Shown here: positions 35,273-42,409 of the stretch, one piece after another
How positions within the stretch are numbered: the stretch's first letter is position 1
How the letters are laid out: every line of letters begins with the position of its first letter
Source of the DNA: Paenibacillus rigui
GTDB lineage: Bacteria; Bacillota; Bacilli; Paenibacillales; NBRC-103111
Reading direction: 5' to 3'
NCBI RefSeq assembly: GCF_002234615.1
Contig: NZ_NMQW01000033.1
Coordinates: forward strand, 124,001 to 188,000
DNA: 64,000 bases
Notes under the pieces: generated by a model
Database searches by the model: none
Told to the model about the DNA's origin: nothing
The model's input: the letters and a program-made list of their open reading frames with translations, nothing else
Position numbers and translations under genes: made by a program

Positions 35273-35345
35273 GGGGCCTTAGCTCAGCTGGGAGAGCGCA
35301 TCGCTGGCAGCGATGAGGTCAGGGGTTCGATCCCCCTTGGCTCCA
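35273..35345 (+). tRNA. tRNA-Ala (anticodon GGC)
   Basis: Folds as a 73-nt cloverleaf: acceptor GGGGCCT / TGGCTCC containing the G3-U70 alanine identity pair, D-arm GCTC/GAGC, anticodon stem CATCG/CGATG with loop CTGGCAG (anticodon GGC), and T-arm AGGGG/CCCCT with loop TTCGATC. Position 7-66 is a T-T mismatch. The discriminator is A and CCA is not encoded. A strong terminator follows at once. Confidence 0.95.
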
Positions 35346-35556
35346 TAAAAAAAGTCCTCGGAACCAACAGGGTTCCGGGGATTTTTTTATTGCCGCAAAA
35401 GGGGGAGCGAACCCCGAAGGTTCGTCCGCGCGGACGGAGCGGGTAAGATGCCTCGGAGCATGGGCATCGAGCGAAGGAGCACGGCGTCTGAATCCACCGC
35501 TAGAGGCTACGAAGAGAAGCATCGTCAGCCTAAGATAAGGATTCAGACATGCCCTA
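35339..35556 (+). repeat. Tandem repeat unit 1 (~217 bp), including the last 7 nt of tRNA-Ala
   Basis: The unit starts with GGCTCCA, the tRNA 3' end, then the terminator, a GAACCCCGAAGGTTC hairpin, a CGTCCGCGCGGACG palindrome, and a two-step stem formed by GTCTGAATCC/GGATTCAGAC with inner AGGCTACGA/TCGTCAGCCT. No coding frame with a ribosome site is present. Units 1 and 2 differ by only a few bases. Confidence 0.92.
35347..35389 (+). terminator. Terminator after tRNA-Ala, repeated in the tandem array
   Basis: GTCCTCGGAACC pairs with GGGTTCCGGGGA around AACA, followed by TTTTTTT. Identical copies recur at about 35565-35607 and 35781-35823 inside the repeat units. Confidence 0.93.
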
Positions 35557-35772
35557 GGCTCCATAAAAAAAGTCCTCGGAACCAACAGGGTTCCGGGGAT
35601 TTTTTTATTGCCGCAAAAGGGGGAGCGAACCCCGAAGGTTCGTCCGCGCGGACGGAGTGGGTAAGAGCCTCGGAGCATGGGCATCGAGCGAAGGAGCACG
35701 GCGTCTGAATCCACCGCAAGAGGCTACGAAGGAAGCATCGTCAGCCTAAGATAAGGATTCAGACATGCCCTA
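35557..35772 (+). repeat. Tandem repeat unit 2
   Basis: Starts GGCTCCATAAAAAAAGTCC and repeats unit 1 over its full length with a few substitutions and single-base deletions (for example GTAAGAGCC for GTAAGATGCC). Offset from unit 1 is 218 bp and to unit 3 is 216 bp, so no shared reading frame survives. Confidence 0.92.
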
Positions 35773-35998
35773 GGCTCCATAAAAAAAGTCCTCGGAACCA
35801 ACAGGGTTCCGGGGATTTTTTTATTGCCGCAAAAGGGGGAGCGAACCCCGAGGGTTCGTTTGCACGGACGGAGTGGGTAAGATGCCTCGGAGCATGGCAT
35901 CGAGCGAAGGAGCACGGCGTTCGAATCTACCGCAAGAGGCTACGCAGGGAAGCATCGTCAGCCTAAGATAAGGATTCAGACATCCCCCTAAGCTCTAC
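35773..35998 (+). repeat. Tandem repeat unit 3, slightly diverged
   Basis: Same order of elements as units 1 and 2. The CGTCCGCGCGGACG palindrome has decayed to CGTTTGCACGGACG, and GTCTGAATCC has become GTTCGAATCT while its partner GGATTCAGAC is unchanged. The unit ends in CATCCCCCTAAGCTCTACCA, a degenerate tRNA-like 3' end. Confidence 0.88.
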
Positions 35999-36118
35999 CA
36001 TACTTTGCAGTGCGTTGCTGTTTTTTTTACATATTGTTGTGGTTTGGGTGTGATAAGTCGTACAAAATAGAGTTTTAATGGATAGACGATGATATTTGTA
36101 CGTCGAATCATACAAACT

Positions 36119-36199
36119 CCCGGACGGAGCGGGGAAGATGCCTCGGAGTATGGACATCGAGCGAAGGAGCACGGCGTCTGAATCCACCGCTAGAGGTTT
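36119..36199 (+). repeat. Partial fourth copy of the tRNA-linked repeat
   Basis: CCGGACGGAGCGGGGAAGAT through ATCGAGCGAAGGAGCACGGC and TCTGAATCCACCGCTAGAGG match the middle of unit 1, without the tRNA end or terminator. It is separated from unit 3 by ~120 bp of AT-rich unrelated sequence. Confidence 0.85.
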
Positions 36200-36209
36200 A
36201 TGTTAGCAT

Positions 36210-36752
36210 TTATGATTTGTTTGACCCAATAGGATAATAATAGGGGGGAACTTTTAGCCAGCCCCTCTTGCGCATTAGTTCTTTCAGATTAGCTCCTAAT
36301 ATCATTTTCTCTGCTTGGAATTCTGTAAACATGAGTCCAACGTCAGTTCTTATGGATTGCGCCGATGACGTAGCTGCGTTAACGATAAGCGCGACAATTT
36401 TAATTGATAAAGCATTTGCAATTTCATCATCAGTAAATTTAACGCCCATTGGCACATTATTCGGGTCAGAGGTTGGCTTTGGTTCCGGTGCAGGTGGGAG
36501 AGTTACACCCTCATTCAACATGAATAATTTTAAACGTTGGCGTTGGTCTTTGCCTACCCGTTCATCTTCTTTAAGTGCATGTATTAACTCACTGTCAACA
36601 GTGGTGCTGAGTGCAGATTCAACATAGCCCTTAGCTTCTTCAAGTCCAGCTAAATAAAGCCAACACGACATTACCTCACCGACGTGAAGAGGATTTTTAT
36701 GTGGATCGATCAGATCTTTTAGGATTTTAGCTGCAGATTCTAAAACACTCAT
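36210..36752 (-). CDS. DUF3231 family protein (ferritin-like, spore-coat-F-related)
   Basis: A 180-residue helical protein. The stretches LKLFMLNEGVTLPP, PMGVKFTDDEIAN and FTEFQAEKMILGANLKELM...RGWLKVPPYY match the DUF3231 family, found in Bacillales and related to coat protein F and ferritin-like bundles. The role is unknown, probably sporulation-related. The start follows GAGGAG. It lies downstream of a small acidic protein gene in the same direction, with a hairpin between them. Confidence 0.85.
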   Translation of the reverse strand: MSVLESAAKILKDLIDPHKNPLHVGEVMSCWLYLAGLEEAKGYVESALSTTVDSELIHALKEDERVGKDQRQRLKLFMLNEGVTLPPAPEPKPTSDPNNVPMGVKFTDDEIANALSIKIVALIVNAATSSAQSIRTDVGLMFTEFQAEKMILGANLKELMRKRGWLKVPPYYYPIGSNKS

Positions 36753-36796
36753 AGTGATTGCTCCTCACATTTCAAAAGAGTATGGAAATGATAACT

Positions 36797-36830
36797 GGAG
36801 GGATCATACTAAACCGATTATGATCCCTCC
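36797..36830 (-). terminator. Perfect 11-bp hairpin between the small acidic gene and DUF3231 gene
   Basis: GGAGGGATCAT / ATGATCCCTCC with a 12-nt loop. No T run follows on the reverse strand, so it may stabilise or attenuate rather than end transcription. Confidence 0.55.
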
Positions 36831-36837
36831 AACTATT

Positions 36838-36987
36838 TTAGTCCTCGGGTGTACGATCCAAATATAAGCGAGTAACCGAGGTGGTGTCACCCTTCTCGAT
36901 TTCGTCTTCAGTTGCCTTTTCTTCAAGTGGATCATGCGTGTTCATGCCAGGGGCGATTGTTGGTTCTTCATGCTCAAAGCTTTTCAA
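36838..36987 (-). CDS. Small acidic conserved protein of Bacillales type, 49 residues
   Basis: A TTG start 9 nt after TAAGGAG opens a 49-residue frame. The pattern EEPTIAPGMNTHDPLEEKAT followed by DEIEKGDTTSVTRLYLD resembles a family of ~50-residue Bacillus and Paenibacillus proteins with the form TVAPG...DPL...ATEEEIEKG...VT.L..D. Some database members carry the misleading name multidrug transporter, but nothing here is membrane-like. The product is acidic and probably disordered. Function is unknown. It may be co-transcribed with the DUF3231 gene. Confidence 0.7.
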   Translation of the reverse strand: MKSFEHEEPTIAPGMNTHDPLEEKATEDEIEKGDTTSVTRLYLDRTPED

Positions 36988-37157
36988 CCTTATCGACTCC
37001 TTATACGTGGATAATTTCGTTGTAACAACCGAAGTCTTTAATTATTTTGGTGCCGCTGAGGATATTATTTCATTCGCTATGACTGTATATTCATGGATAC
37101 TGAATTACAATGCCTTCATAAGACAATCCTTTTATCGGCCGAATTCAAATTCCACCA

Positions 37158-38321
37158 TTATTTTGTTAATGCCACGCGATGAACCCCTTGACTGCCTCCT
37201 GGTGCCGTTCCTATATACAAATATCCACCATGATTTACAACCGTCGTTACACCGTACAGCAAGCCTTCAGGATCGTGCCAGCTTCCGATCAGCTTCCCCT
37301 CGGCGCTGAACTCCGCAGCAAGCCCATGCTTTGCCGGTGCGCTTGCGCCGCTCAGCAATGACTCTGGCAATTTAGCCATGAAGCGGGCCAACCAAGGGCT
37401 GCGATGCATTTGATCTACAAAAGGAATGCGAGTGGTGAAGATGCCAACCCAGAAATGACCTTGTTCATCTGTCGTAATGTTGTCGGGAAAGCCTGCGAGA
37501 TTGTCCGCAAAAATATCGGATGTTCCCATCTTCGGGCCCTTAAGCCAGTATCGGGTCAGTTGATAATGATAGGATTCCGACACAAGCACATAATCTTCCT
37601 CACGAGACAAAGCGATTCCATTTGCAAAATACAACCCTTCTAACAAGACAGTAGCACGCTTGGTAACTGGATCATACTTCAGCAGTCGTCCATGCGGCTT
37701 GTTCTCGGCAATTTCTCTGAAAGTCACCCGGCCATAGTTCGAGGTGTCTGAAAAATAAATGGAGCCATCTTGAGCAATATCCAGCTCATTAGCCAAATAA
37801 ATCGGTGTTCCATCCACTTGATCGGCCAATACCTTAATGGTCCCGGACGGGGCTATAGATAGCAGACCCTTCTGAATGTCAGCAACAATTAAATTTCCAT
37901 TGGTATCAAACTTAAGCCCATTGGGTGTTCCTTTGGTATCTGCAAAGAGTTGGGCTTCTTGCGGATTGTCAGCTGCATCGAAACGAACCTTATAGATTTT
38001 TCCGTCAGCATCTCCGGTATAAAGGGAACCTTCCTTATCGAAGGTTATAAATTCCGGTGATTTAGGCGCATCCGCAACAAGCTGAGCAGAGCTGAATTTG
38101 TTGTTCTTCTGCCATGGACTTGCTTCCTGAAAAGAGGGAGCCGCCGGCGCGTCCCATTTTGCCGGCTCGATAGGTGAAGGGGCTAGCAAGAAAACAATCC
38201 CTCCGAGCAGGATCACCGATAGCAGTATTAATCCGATGCTTCGAATCCTTTTATGTGATGAGTGTTTCGAATTACTTACGTCTTTGGCAGCTGTAGCTGA
38301 AAAATCTGGCAAGTTGGGCAT
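37158..38321 (-). CDS. SMP-30/strictosidine-synthase-like six-bladed propeller, membrane-anchored
   Basis: The start (MPNLPDF) follows TAGGAGG and gives 387 residues; the longer frame reads into a decayed gene. One membrane segment lies at ~28-46 (IGLILLSVILLGGIVFLLA), leaving an extracellular propeller. Family features: PEFITFDKEGSLYTGDADGKI, PNGLKFDTNGNLIVAD, LANELDIAQDGSIYFSDTS and FANGIALSREEDYVLVSES, the calcium-site and blade motifs of SMP-30/gluconolactonase and strictosidine-synthase-like (APMAP) proteins. It is likely a lactonase or hydrolase; the substrate is unknown. It is divergent from a TetR gene with shared operators. Confidence 0.88.
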   Translation of the reverse strand: MPNLPDFSATAAKDVSNSKHSSHKRIRSIGLILLSVILLGGIVFLLAPSPIEPAKWDAPAAPSFQEASPWQKNNKFSSAQLVADAPKSPEFITFDKEGSLYTGDADGKIYKVRFDAADNPQEAQLFADTKGTPNGLKFDTNGNLIVADIQKGLLSIAPSGTIKVLADQVDGTPIYLANELDIAQDGSIYFSDTSNYGRVTFREIAENKPHGRLLKYDPVTKRATVLLEGLYFANGIALSREEDYVLVSESYHYQLTRYWLKGPKMGTSDIFADNLAGFPDNITTDEQGHFWVGIFTTRIPFVDQMHRSPWLARFMAKLPESLLSGASAPAKHGLAAEFSAEGKLIGSWHDPEGLLYGVTTVVNHGGYLYIGTAPGGSQGVHRVALTK

Positions 38322-38334
38322 TCGTGCGCCTCCT

Positions 38335-38500
38335 ATGTTATGTAAGTTGAATTTTTTTAGATGGGACAAGGATTTTACCGACGAGAAGACGAAAGCTTTC
38401 GTCACATCATGTCCGTCATGTTTAGCCAGTTGTCTTGTGAAATGGCTCTCCAATACCAAAGGCTGCTCCGCAATGAGCGCCCATTTCTTTTAAGCTTCAT
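38335..38500 (-). pseudogene. Decayed N-terminus of a short-chain dehydrogenase
   Basis: An ATG at 38500 with AAAGGAGAG upstream opens MKLK, after which the coding signal jumps frames. Read with small frame corrections the DNA gives KWALI, then GAAFGIGEPF (the Rossmann motif of short-chain dehydrogenases, Gly-x3-GIG), then TRQLAKHDGHDV and finally KSLSHLKKF. At least two or three single-base indels break it, and nothing of the rest of the enzyme follows before the SMP-30-like gene starts. The strict in-frame product is only 32 residues. Support is by eye on short motifs. Confidence 0.45.
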
Positions 38501-38536
38501 AGTTCTACTCTCCTTTGGATTCGATGTTATTATAAA

Positions 38537-38751
38537 AAAACACTGTTACCTACTGGCCAAGAAGATGCTCCGTTCATCCGGAGAAGATAACGGAATCATC
38601 GAATCAATTTGGTAACACTGTTTCCAATGAAATTCATTGTATCCTCCCTTTTCTGGAAAGTCAATATCCAATTCATCCGTGCGGCACCACATTGACAACT
38701 ACTGACTAACGGTTTAAACTTCCTGATAAGAGAGACGGAAACTTTGTTTCC
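38537..38751. promoter_or_regulatory. Three TetR-type operators in the divergent region
   Basis: GGTAACACTGTTTCC (38611-38625, palindromic at 6 of 7 pairs), GGAAACTTTGTTTCC (38737-38751, perfect 6-bp arms) and, in the opposite orientation, AAAACACTGTTACC (38537-38550). All fit GGwAACAnTGTTTCC. They lie between the TetR gene and the decayed dehydrogenase/SMP-30 gene. The rest of this ~460-nt gap holds no other gene. Confidence 0.75.
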
Positions 38752-38783
38752 CGGCAAAAACGCGATAACCAAAGGTGATGATT

Positions 38784-39440
38784 ATGAACGATCCGGATAG
38801 CTCCTCCCTTGCAAGCACACGAAAGGTAAAAACCTACCAGGAAGCCCGCTTGCAAAATATTGAAAACCTCCGCAAGCTCGTTGTTGATGCTGCGGCAGCG
38901 CTCCTGCAGGAAGAAGGCCCGGAAGCCGTTACGGTGCGTAAAGTAGCACAGAAAATGGATTGCTCGACAAAAATCATTTATAGCCTGTTCGTCAATAAGG
39001 AGGGCTTGGCTCAGCAGTTATATTTGGAGGGTTGCAAGATTCTCGCAAACGAATTGGAAGGGGCTCCGAAGTCTGCTGATCCAGTACAGCAATTCCTCAA
39101 TTTAGGTGAAGCCTTTTGGCAATTTGGTCAGCGCTATTCCAGCTACTATAAGCTAATGTTCGGAGGAGCCTTCGCAGATTTTAAGCCGGATGAGGAAAGC
39201 ATGCAAGGCACTGTAACCGCTATGCGGCAATTGTTGACTGTGATCCATAATGCACAAGAACAAGGGCGTATTCCCGGTCCGTACGACACGGATTCTGTGG
39301 TTCGGATATTTTGGGCCTCCCTCCATGGAGTTATTCATCTTTACCTTGGCGGCCACTTGGGTGATATCCATTCGGCCCAAACCGTGTATAGGCAAACGTT
39401 ATCCTTGGTTGTCAACTCCCTGATGCCGAACCGTAGTTAG
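38784..39440 (+). CDS. TetR-family regulator
   Basis: The ATG at 38784 is 8 nt from AAAGG and gives 218 residues; GTG/ATG codons just upstream are possible. The helix-turn-helix is at residues ~30-75 (LLQEEGPEAVTVRKVAQKMDCSTKIIYSLFVNKEGLA). The C-terminal part (FWQFGQRYSSYYKLMFG..., IFWASLHGVIHLYLGGHL) matches the WHG-type ligand domain. It is divergent from the SMP-30-like gene, with three palindromes between, so it probably controls itself and that unit. A terminator follows. Confidence 0.9.
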   Translation: MNDPDSSSLASTRKVKTYQEARLQNIENLRKLVVDAAAALLQEEGPEAVTVRKVAQKMDCSTKIIYSLFVNKEGLAQQLYLEGCKILANELEGAPKSADPVQQFLNLGEAFWQFGQRYSSYYKLMFGGAFADFKPDEESMQGTVTAMRQLLTVIHNAQEQGRIPGPYDTDSVVRIFWASLHGVIHLYLGGHLGDIHSAQTVYRQTLSLVVNSLMPNRS

Positions 39441-39525
39441 CTTCAAGCTGTCACGAGAGCATACCCAATCAAAATCTGGATTCGCCCATTATCTGCTCAA
39501 GAACGCAGTTGCGGGTGCAAAACAT

Positions 39526-39564
39526 AAAGGAGCTAAGCAGATACACGCCGCTTAGCTCCTTTTC
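39526..39564 (+). terminator. Terminator after TetR gene
   Basis: AAAGGAGCTAAGC / GCTTAGCTCCTTTT with a ~10-nt loop. Confidence 0.9.
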
Positions 39565-39713
39565 AGCATGTCGGGGCTCCTGATCGACCCGTTTCAGGTA
39601 AATCGGCGAAAAAGGCTGAACGTAGCTGCTAAGCCGGTGGATGCTAGAATGGAAATCCACTTTTGGGGGATTCTAACAGTGATGATATGGATAAACAAAG
39701 GGGTTTGCGCATC

Positions 39714-40152
39714 ATGCCGGATGATAATCAGCTCTCCAAAGAGCTTCATATTAATATGGAGGCAGTGAAGAACGTCATCGGGCATAGTCCGGACGTGGTG
39801 TTTCGTTTGTTCCGCACGAGTGGCAATTCAAGGCAAGCGCTGCTGATTTACATTGACGGTCTTGCCGACAAGTCGACTATTAAAGACCATATCCTAGGGC
39901 CGCTTATGCGTGTGGAGTCGGGTGCATCGGTATCGGCTTCAGAGTCATGGGAGAGGACGGTTGTAGATTCCATCATGTCCGTGTCGGAGGTAAAAGAAGT
40001 CAGGCGGCTGGATGGATGGATGCATTACTCATCCAGAGGTATGGAAGCGGGTAAAAGACGACTGGGAGGATCGATTTAGCCGGCTCCCGATCGACATTCA
40101 GGTGAAAGTCCGTATCCAGGAGTTCGGAGCAAAGGGCACGAAGCGGGGATAA
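39714..40152 (+). pseudogene. Deletion scar of a gerABC-type germinant receptor operon
   Basis: The first ~100 residues (LSKELHINMEAVKNVIGHSPDVVFRLF, ALLIYIDGLADKSTIKDHIL, SVSEVKEVRRLD) are the N-terminus of a GerA-family germinant-receptor subunit, normally ~500 residues. At about 40010-40023, in a GATGGATGGATG stretch, the signal shifts by one frame into ITHPEVWKRVKDDWEDRFSR and LPIDIQVKVRIQEFG, which matches the extreme C-terminus of a GerC-type lipoprotein, ending at the stop at 40150. The rest of gerA, all of gerB and most of gerC are missing. The strict open frame runs to 40079 but cannot be functional. Confidence 0.75.
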
Positions 40153-40183
40153 GGAGAAAAGAGCTCAATCGCTCTTTTTCTCC
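40152..40183. terminator. Terminator at the 3' end of the reverse MFS gene
   Basis: GGAGAAAAGAGC / GCTCTTTTTCTCC with a 6-nt loop overlapping the MFS stop codon; works in either direction. Confidence 0.8.
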
Positions 40184-41358
40184 GTGAAGTAGTAAAGTAA
40201 AGCAATCAGGGGCAATGCGGTTCCGATGAGAGCGGTCAAATTCCAGCCTCCCGTTGCATAAGCCCAGCCTCCCAGAGAAGAACCGACGGCACCGCCAATG
40301 AAAAAGATGGACATGAACAGTCCGTTCAGACGACCTCTGGCTTCGCTCCCCAGCGAGTATATCACCCGCTGCCCGAGCACAAGATTGCCGGATACGGCCA
40401 TATCCAGGGTGATGGCGGAAATAAACAGCATGACGAGAGCAGAGGTAGAATGACTTTGCACGATATAGATCAGCAGGAAGGACAGCGCGGCAAGGATCAT
40501 GGCCAACGCGGTTAGCACACGGCTCCAGCCCTTGTCTGCCCATCTCCCGGCAATGGGGGCCGCAACCGCACCGCCAACACCGACCAAAGCAAACAAGGCG
40601 ATTCCTTGCTGCGACATGCCAAAATCATCTGCCAGCCGAAGCGGGACGATCGTCCAGAACATGCTGAAAGCACCGAACAAGCAAGCCTGATAAAGCGCGC
40701 GGCGGCGCAGGGCAGGCGTATTTTTTAGCAGCGTGCCAAGGGATAAGATCAGTTTCCCGTAGGAGGCGGAGGCTACAGGCTTGCGCTTCGGAAGAGCCAG
40801 CGAAAGCAGGAGCGTCAGCAGCGTTATGATGATGGCGGACAATACAAACACCGCGTGCCAGCCCCAGAGACTCGTTATAAAGCTGGCCACGGGACGAGCG
40901 AACATAATTCCCAGCAGCAGGCCGCTCATGACGTTCCCGACAACGCGTCCCCGCTGCTCGGCCGATGACAAATAGGTAGCGTAAGGCACGAGGATTTGGG
41001 CGACAACGGACCCGATCCCGATAAACAGGGACGCGATCAGAAATAAAGGCCCGTTAGAGGCAAAGGCCGCACCCAGCAGTGCAGCGACTGCGACCAGGAG
41101 GGCTGTGACCATGAGACGCCGATTCTCAATGATGTCGCTAAGCGGTACGATAAACAGAAGTCCGACAACATAACCGACTTGAGTTAAGGTGACAATAAGT
41201 CCTGCAGCTGTGGAAGAAAGGCCGGTAGAGATCCGGATGGGTCCCACAAGCGTTTGGGCATAATAAAGATTCGCTACAATAAGGCCGCATGCGGCTGCCA
41301 GCAAAAACATCATCCAGGTGGAAATAGGTTTGGTATCCGTTGCACGTTGCTCCTGCAT
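40165..41358 (-). CDS. MFS transporter controlled by a divergent TetR regulator
   Basis: The ATG of MQEQRATDTK is 8 nt after GAGGAGG and gives 397 residues. Twelve hydrophobic helices; motif A variants are PLSDIIENRRLMV after TM2 and RWADKGWSRVL after TM8. The LTQVGYVVGLLFIVPL segment resembles the YgaY/AraJ-like drug-proton antiporter group. It is divergent from a TetR gene with three identical-type operators between, the classic layout of a drug or toxic-metabolite efflux pair. The exported compound is unknown. Confidence 0.9.
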   Translation of the reverse strand: MQEQRATDTKPISTWMMFLLAAACGLIVANLYYAQTLVGPIRISTGLSSTAAGLIVTLTQVGYVVGLLFIVPLSDIIENRRLMVTALLVAVAALLGAAFASNGPLFLIASLFIGIGSVVAQILVPYATYLSSAEQRGRVVGNVMSGLLLGIMFARPVASFITSLWGWHAVFVLSAIIITLLTLLLSLALPKRKPVASASYGKLILSLGTLLKNTPALRRRALYQACLFGAFSMFWTIVPLRLADDFGMSQQGIALFALVGVGGAVAAPIAGRWADKGWSRVLTALAMILAALSFLLIYIVQSHSTSALVMLFISAITLDMAVSGNLVLGQRVIYSLGSEARGRLNGLFMSIFFIGGAVGSSLGGWAYATGGWNLTALIGTALPLIALLYYFTEKKSD

Positions 41359-41393
41359 AAGAAATCCTCCTCGCATTCAGCAAATAAATACTG

Positions 41394-41504
41394 AACGTAT
41401 CGTTTATTAATTTGTTATTCAGATTATATACTGAACGCTACGTTTTGTAAATGGGTAAAATCATTCTCATTTTCGTTTTTATTTGATATAATGAACGTAT
41501 CGTT
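41394..41504. promoter_or_regulatory. Three TetR operators between MFS and tetR genes
   Basis: AACGTATCGTT at 41394-41404 and 41494-41504 and AACGCTACGTT at 41434-41444, all inside the wider pattern TGAACGtatCGTTTATT. The distances are 40 and 60 bp, multiples of about 20 bp, so all may lie on a similar helical face. Confidence 0.8.
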
Positions 41505-41548
41505 TATTTTTTCCCATTGGGGAACGGATTATGAATGGGGGAGTTTGA

Positions 41549-42127
41549 GTGGAAGGAAAGCGTGGGAGGCCGCGTAACGTTGAGACGCAAAGGTCAATCC
41601 TTTCCGCGTCCTATGAGTTATTGCTCGAGCAGGGCTTTAGTGCGGTTACTGTGGAGAAAATTGCCGAACGGGCCAAAGTGAGCAAGGCCACGATCTATAA
41701 ATGGTGGCCCAACAAGGCGGCCGTGGTGATGGACGGCTTTATGTCCGCTGCTTCAGAGCGCCTTCCCGTGCCAGACACGGGTTCAGTCTATAATGACATT
41801 CTAATACATGCTACGAATTTAGTCCGGTTTCTTACAAGCCGGGAAGGGACGGTCATTACGGAGCTAATAGGTGAAGGGCAGATGGACCCCGGTCTCGCTG
41901 AAGCGTACCGTACCCGATATTTTCAACCCCGCAGGCTTGAGGCCAGAAGACTGATGGAGAGAGGAAACGAGCGCGGAGAGCTGAGGGAAAACCTTGATAT
42001 CGAGGTTAGCACGGATCTTATTTACGGGCCGATTTTTTACCGGTTGTTAGTTACCGGGGATCGATTGGATGATGCCTATGTGCAGCATTTGGTCAGCAGT
42101 GCATTTGAAGGCATCCGTTCATGCTGA
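41549..42127 (+). CDS. TetR-family repressor of the MFS transporter
   Basis: A GTG start behind GGGGGAG gives 192 residues. The N-terminus EGKRGRPRNVETQRSIL and helix-turn-helix VEKIAERAKVSKATIYKWWPNKAAVV are typical of the AcrR-like group, and the C-terminal EGTVITELIGEGQMDPGLAEAYRTRY...R matches the TetR_C_11 type of ligand domain. Three palindromic operators lie between it and the divergent MFS gene. A terminator follows. Confidence 0.92.
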   Translation: MEGKRGRPRNVETQRSILSASYELLLEQGFSAVTVEKIAERAKVSKATIYKWWPNKAAVVMDGFMSAASERLPVPDTGSVYNDILIHATNLVRFLTSREGTVITELIGEGQMDPGLAEAYRTRYFQPRRLEARRLMERGNERGELRENLDIEVSTDLIYGPIFYRLLVTGDRLDDAYVQHLVSSAFEGIRSC

Positions 42128-42166
42128 ACCTCACATGATTTGTTTTCAGATGTTTCATAGAGAGGC

Positions 42167-42207
42167 GCGCCACTTCATTTACGATAAATGGAGCGGCGTT
42201 TTTTTTG
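42167..42207 (+). terminator. Terminator after the second TetR gene
   Basis: CGCCACTTCATTTA / TAAATGGAGCGGCG stem with small mismatches and a 3-nt loop, then TTTTTTTT. Confidence 0.85.
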
Positions 42208-42409
42208 GATTGGGCAGTCCTCTCCCCAAGATTCGATAGGGAACAAGATGCTTGATAGACTATTGAACCGTTGATGTTATGAATTCTATCATTTTTTAAT
42301 ATACTAAAGGATTTTTATGGTAGAATGATACAGATGAGGAGGCGTGATTATATACCTGCTTACTTTATGTTCATAAGTTAATTGAAATGATTTGAAAGGG
42401 GATTTGATT

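Noticed and set aside
35319-35915. Reverse-strand frames of 131 and 63 codons in the tRNA-linked repeats
   Set aside because: They repeat the same peptide because the DNA repeats; unit offsets of 218 and 216 bp shift the frame, there is no ribosome site, and they run through terminators and into the tRNA gene.
35339-35998. CRISPR-like array
   Set aside because: Three ~217-bp direct repeats without spacers are far too long and contiguous for CRISPR, and no cas gene is present.
38361-38615. 84-codon forward-strand frame in the SMP-30/TetR divergent region
   Set aside because: It is antisense to the decayed dehydrogenase and crosses two operator palindromes; no ribosome site or family motif.
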